Source: Dialister sp. UBA6422 (GTDB taxonomy: Bacteria > Bacillota > Negativicutes > Veillonellales > Dialisteraceae). Taken from it: a stretch of 8,122 bases of DNA. This document shows positions 5,447-8,122 of this stretch, piece by piece; position 1 is the first letter of the stretch, and every line of letters begins with the position of its first letter. The notes beneath the pieces are model-generated. The model saw only the letters and a program-made list of their open reading frames with translations. It was not told where the DNA came from and searched no databases. The stretch spans positions 1 to 8,122 of the forward strand of contig DJPC01000038.1 in assembly GCA_002439665.1 (NCBI GenBank). Reading direction: 5' to 3'. The translations under genes were made by a program, and so were the position numbers.

Positions 5447-6805
5447 TTAGTTTGTTAAGCTGCGAAGCGGAGCTGGAATTTTTCCGCCTCTAGCAACAAA
5501 TTCATCCGCTTTGAATTGACTGATTTCCATGACCGGTGCATAACCCATCAGTCCGCCAAACTGTACCATATCGCCAGGCTTCTTTCCAGGAACCGGGATC
5601 AGACGGGTCGCAGTGGTCTTATTATTAATCATACCGATGGCTGCTTCGTCAGCCAAAATAGCAGATAAGGTAGCCGCACTAGTATCTCCAGGAACGGCAA
5701 TCATATCAAGGCCTACAGAGCAGACGCAAGTCATGGCTTCCAATTTTTCCAGGCAAAGACTTCCTCTCTGTACAGCTTCAATCATTCCCAAATCTTCACT
5801 CACAGGAATGAAGGCGCCAGACAGGCCGCCTACACTAGAAGAGGCCATGAGACCGCCCTTCTTGACAGCATCATTCAAAAGTGCTAAAGCTGCTGTAGTT
5901 CCTGGTCCGCCGCAGCTTTCAAGCCCCATTTCTTCTAAGACCTGGGCCACGCTATCTCCTACAGCAGAAGTAGGCGCCAAAGACAAATCCACAATACCAA
6001 ATGGTGCATGGAGTCTTTCAGAAGCTGCTTCGGCCACCATTTGTCCAAGACGTGTAATCATGAAAGCTGTATTTTTGATGGTTTTGGCCACCACTTCAAA
6101 AGGTGCTCCCTTCACATCTTCCAAAGCTTTCTTGACTACCCCAGGACCAGAAACCCCTACATGGATCGCTGTATCCCCCTGGGTCACCCCATGAAAAGCT
6201 CCAGCCATGAAAGGATTATCTTCTACGGCATTGCAAAATTCTACCAGTTTGGTGCATCCATAGGCGTCCTGGTCTTTGGTGAGCTCTGCGGTTTTCTTCA
6301 CCACTTCCCCCATGCGTTTCACCGCATCCATATTGATGCCGGCTTTCGTAGAACCTACAGCAACAGAACTGCAGATGCTCTTAGTCGTTGCCAAAGCTTC
6401 TGGAATGGAAGCAATGAGTTTCTTATCAGACGTGGACATACCCCGATCCACCAAGGCAGAAAAACCACCTAAAATATCTACACCTACAGCATCTGCCGCT
6501 TTTTGCAAAGTTTCAGCAATAGGTACAAAATCGGAGGTAGAAAGTCCACCAGTTACTAAAGAAATCGGTGTGACAGAAATACGTCGATTGATAATCGGCA
6601 CCCCATATTCTCTAGAAATGTCATGACTGACTTCTGTCAAATGTTCTGCTTTTTTGCAAATGGTATCATAGATTTTTTGGCAAAGTACCTTTTCATCATC
6701 AGACACACATCCCAAAAGGGAAATGCCCATGGTAATGGTGCGTACATCCAGTTTATTTTGGTCAAACATACGCTCTGTAGCTAAAATATCTTCTATATCG
6801 AGCAT
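5447..6805 (-). CDS. PFL-family protein (UPF0210/DUF711), function unknown
   Basis: A 452-residue cytoplasmic protein of the PFL-like UPF0210/DUF711 family. The name reflects a fold related to pyruvate formate-lyase, not a shown activity. Conserved blocks visible are [11 protein letters not shown] (73-83), [18 protein letters not shown] (189-206), GVSGPGVV (217-224), [12 protein letters not shown] (276-287), [15 protein letters not shown] (296-310), the VPGDT loop (371-375) and [10 protein letters not shown] (399-408). I see no glycyl-radical motif, so radical chemistry should not be assumed. Length matches the family (about 450). ATG 6805 is chosen for its AGGAGG site 4-5 nt upstream; a longer ORF to 6868 would run into repeat DNA. 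Its habitual partner, the UPF0237 ACT-domain gene, lies upstream on the same strand but is separated by an unusual palindromic spacer. Confidence 0.93.
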   Translation of the reverse strand: MLDIEDILATERMFDQNKLDVRTITMGISLLGCVSDDEKVLCQKIYDTICKKAEHLTEVSHDISREYGVPIINRRISVTPISLVTGGLSTSDFVPIAETLQKAADAVGVDILGGFSALVDRGMSTSDKKLIASIPEALATTKSICSSVAVGSTKAGINMDAVKRMGEVVKKTAELTKDQDAYGCTKLVEFCNAVEDNPFMAGAFHGVTQGDTAIHVGVSGPGVVKKALEDVKGAPFEVVAKTIKNTAFMITRLGQMVAEAASERLHAPFGIVDLSLAPTSAVGDSVAQVLEEMGLESCGGPGTTAALALLNDAVKKGGLMASSSVGGLSGAFIPVSEDLGMIEAVQRGSLCLEKLEAMTCVCSVGLDMIAVPGDTSAATLSAILADEAAIGMINNKTTATRLIPVPGKKPGDMVQFGGLMGYAPVMEISQFKADEFVARGGKIPAPLRSLTN

Positions 6806-6823
6806 GGCTCCTCCTATGATAAT

Positions 6824-6950
6824 AGTGAGAAACGAGGAGTCAGAAGTGAAAAAGGTATAAAGAAACACTATGCATAAAGCTTTTTTTACCTTTTCCTTAT
6901 AGGTACATAGGAAAACGTCTGCGCTGCTAGTACCACTTCTAACTTCTCAC
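6824..6950. repeat. Palindromic element with heptamer-repeat arms
   Basis: The outer arms pair as GTGAGAA (6825-6831) with TTCTCAC (6944-6950), and AGAAGTG (6842-6848) with CACTTCT (6934-6940). The left arm divides into 7-bp units AGTGAGA, AACGAGG, AGTCAGA, AGTGAAA (6824-6851), and the right arm contains CACTTCT, AACTTCT. Inside are AAAAGGTA (6850-6857) with TACCTTTT (6887-6894), and TTTTCC (6891-6896) with GGAAAA (6910-6915), which compete for overlapping bases. The element nearly fills the gap between the ACT and PFL genes. It has no coding potential and looks like a small dispersed or MITE-like repeat; I cannot show target duplications. Confidence 0.55.
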
Positions 6951-7002
6951 GATGTACTATGCATATAAAATGCCTAGATGACTAATGTTCTAATCAGATA
7001 TA

Positions 7003-7275
7003 TCAGATTCTATGCATAGCATAGAAAATATCTGCCAGTTGGGCTCTTACATCGACGCCTAATTCTTTTCCAAGCTGTCCCATTTCGTCCTGGATTTGTT
7101 TCAAAGAACCATTGGCCTTTTCCATATCGCAAATCAGAACCATATCAAAGATCCCGTCTAGAATCGTCTGTGAAATATCAAGAATATTGATATTTTCTTT
7201 TTCTAAGAGTTTTGCTACACCGGCTACAATACCGACCCGGTCAGCACCAATTACAGTAATTACGATTTTCTTCAT
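7003..7275 (-). CDS. ACT-domain protein of the UPF0237 family
   Basis: A 90-residue protein consisting of one ACT domain and a short C-terminal tail. The opening strand and loop KKIVITVIGADRVGIVAGVA (2-21) has the conserved G-x-D-x-x-G-I-V-A ligand-site pattern. NINILDISQTILDGIFDMVLICD (about 31-53) supplies the second strand, and the tail ends in IFYAMHRI as in UPF0237 proteins. ACT domains bind small ligands, often amino acids, to regulate a partner; this family is habitually encoded beside UPF0210 proteins, as here, so the two probably act together. The start at 7275 is preferred because AAGGA lies about 8 nt upstream; the in-frame ATG at 7284 would touch that site. The true ligand is unknown. 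Confidence 0.9.
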   Translation of the reverse strand: MKKIVITVIGADRVGIVAGVAKLLEKENINILDISQTILDGIFDMVLICDMEKANGSLKQIQDEMGQLGKELGVDVRAQLADIFYAMHRI

Positions 7276-7343
7276 GCCAATCATCCTTCCCCTACATTTT
7301 TATACATAAAATCTATGCTACCTTATTGTATAGGTATTATATA

Positions 7344-7352
7344 ATTATAGCA
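7344..7352 (-). promoter_or_regulatory. Extended -10 promoter of the ACT/PFL genes
   Basis: On the minus strand TGC (7352-7350) precedes TATAAT (7349-7344), a consensus extended -10. Only weak -35-like sequence (TTTTGT, TTTGTG or TTGTGA at 15-17 bp) lies upstream. Transcription would start near 7337 and leave a leader of about 60 nt. Confidence 0.55.
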
Positions 7353-7373
7353 TATGAAATTTCTCACAAAAAT

Positions 7374-7425
7374 AACATTGCGAAAATGTTTTATAAAGAA
7401 TGATTTATGGTTTACATGCTATGTA
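7374..7425. promoter_or_regulatory. Two inverted repeats between the divergent ACT and exoA promoters
   Basis: AACATT (7374-7379) and AATGTT (7385-7390) form a perfect inverted repeat with a 5-bp spacer. TACAT (7413-7417) and ATGTA (7421-7425) form another with a 3-bp spacer and end one base before the exoA -35 box. Either could be a protein-binding site shared by the divergent promoters; no known consensus matched. Confidence 0.3.
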
Positions 7426-7426
7426 C

Positions 7427-7454
7427 TTGAACCTTTTTTATAAACGTGTATAAT
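7427..7454 (+). promoter_or_regulatory. Promoter of the exodeoxyribonuclease III gene
   Basis: TTGAAC (7427-7432) and TATAAT (7449-7454) are separated by 16 bp, a good sigma-70 match. Transcription would begin near 7461, giving a leader of about 90 nt in which GTTAGA (7458-7463) and TCTAAC (7483-7488) could pair weakly. Confidence 0.65.
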
Positions 7455-7550
7455 ATGGTTAGATTAAATATATGATATGTTCTAACTAATTTTATATGTC
7501 GCAATCATTTAATAATATATGTAGCAGATATACGAGTAAAGGAGGGATGT

Positions 7551-8122
7551 ATGAAATCGTTAAAATATATTTCGTGGAATGTCAATGGCCTTAGAGCTTG
7601 TATGAAAAAAGGTTTTTTAGATGCCTTTCACTCTTTGGATGCGGACTGTTTTTCTCTGCAAGAAACAAAACTGCAGCCCCATCAAATCGAACTTGACCTT
7701 CCCGGATACCATCAATATTGGAATAGCGCAGAAAAGAAGGGGTATAGTGGGACCGCTCTTTTTTCAAAAGAAGAGCCTATTTCTGTCACTTATGGTCTTG
7801 GGATTGAAAAACATGATAAAGAAGGACGTCTCATCACGGCTGACTTCGGCACCCACTATTTGGTCACTTGTTATACCCCAAATAGTCAAAGAGGTCTAGC
7901 CCGCTTGGACTACCGCATGGAGTGGGAAACTGCCATGATTTCCTACATGAAACAATTAGCTTCTAAAAAACCTGTCATTCTCTGCGGCGATCTTAATGTA
8001 GCTCATGAGGAAATCGACCTGGCCAATCCATCCTCTAACCATAAAAATGCAGGATTTAGTGACGAGGAAAGAAGCCGTATGACCGAATTATTAGAGGCAG
8101 GTTTTACTGATTCTTTCCGTCT
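7551..8122 (+). CDS. exoA: Exodeoxyribonuclease III (AP endonuclease), 3' end outside window
   Basis: The first 190 codons of an ExoA/Xth-type DNA repair nuclease, which cuts at abasic sites and degrades DNA 3'-5'; the remaining 60 or so residues lie beyond the right edge. The endonuclease/exonuclease/phosphatase fold is clear: [10 protein letters not shown] (7-16, metal-site Asn10), FSLQETKL (34-41, catalytic Glu38), YSGTALFSK (65-73), [17 protein letters not shown] (106-122, with Tyr108), GDLNVAH (146-152, Asp147 and Asn149) and [11 protein letters not shown] (167-177). The C-terminal Asp-His pair is not in view. ATG 7551 is chosen over the out-of-frame ATG at 7547, since it gives the conserved protein and has AAAGGAGGG 5 nt upstream. 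It appears to be transcribed on its own, divergently from the ACT/PFL pair. The gene is intact as far as it is visible. Confidence 0.95.
   Translation, partial: MKSLKYISWNVNGLRACMKKGFLDAFHSLDADCFSLQETKLQPHQIELDLPGYHQYWNSAEKKGYSGTALFSKEEPISVTYGLGIEKHDKEGRLITADFGTHYLVTCYTPNSQRGLARLDYRMEWETAMISYMKQLASKKPVILCGDLNVAHEEIDLANPSSNHKNAGFSDEERSRMTELLEAGFTDSFR

Noticed and set aside
5613..6626. Three overlapping plus-strand ORFs of 116-193 codons opposite the PFL gene
   Set aside because: They are antisense shadows of a strongly conserved coding sequence, with compositionally odd proteins (Ser/Pro/Ala-rich) and no ribosome sites or family resemblance.
6824..6950. Possible CRISPR-like or insertion-sequence structure
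   Set aside because: There is no regular repeat-spacer pattern, no transposase reading frame and no visible target duplication; only a short palindromic element is supported.

Overview
The window is about 8.1 kb of compact, AT-leaning bacterial DNA. It has strong AGGAGG-type ribosome binding sites, close-to-consensus sigma-70 promoters and intrinsic terminators with U-tracts, all of which suggest Bacillota. The hairpin repeats and degenerate heptanucleotide repeats between genes remind me of Negativicutes (Veillonella/Dialister/Megasphaera-like), but that placement is low confidence and rests on memory of repeat style, not on a marker gene. I see no phage, plasmid, IS element, CRISPR array, rRNA or tRNA.

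Region 1 (1-2730, minus strand) is zinc/metal uptake. A lipoprotein binding protein (znuA-like), an ATPase (znuC-like) and the first 27 codons of a permease (znuB-like) form a tight operon. One gene follows TAA-ATG with no gap, the next overlaps TA-ATG. The operon follows a perfect-consensus promoter (TTGACA-N17-TATAAT) ringed by repeated TTTGC-type half-sites. Just upstream on the same strand is a Fur-family regulator, most simply a Zur, separated by about 550 bp of non-coding DNA. That DNA holds two related long hairpins and a run of five AAC-starting heptamers.

Region 2 (2731-5446, plus strand) has a LysR-type regulator transcribed divergently from the Fur-family gene and ended by a terminator that overlaps its last codons. 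A MATE-family multidrug/sodium antiporter with its own leader follows. A 16-bp perfect bidirectional terminator separates MATE from the convergent gene pair on the right.

Region 3 (5447-7275, minus strand) is the widespread but functionally unassigned pair of an ACT-domain protein (UPF0237) and a PFL-family protein (UPF0210/DUF711). About 200 bp of palindromic repeat DNA now lies between them.

Region 4 (7276-8122) is a divergent promoter region followed by the 5' three-quarters of an exodeoxyribonuclease III gene (exoA/xth), which runs off the right edge.

Several start codons are placed downstream of the longest possible ORF because the ribosome binding site lies inside the longer version (znuA, fur/zur, MATE, PFL, ACT). 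Most of the genes are well-known families. The least explained parts of the window are the repeats and the UPF0210/UPF0237 pair.
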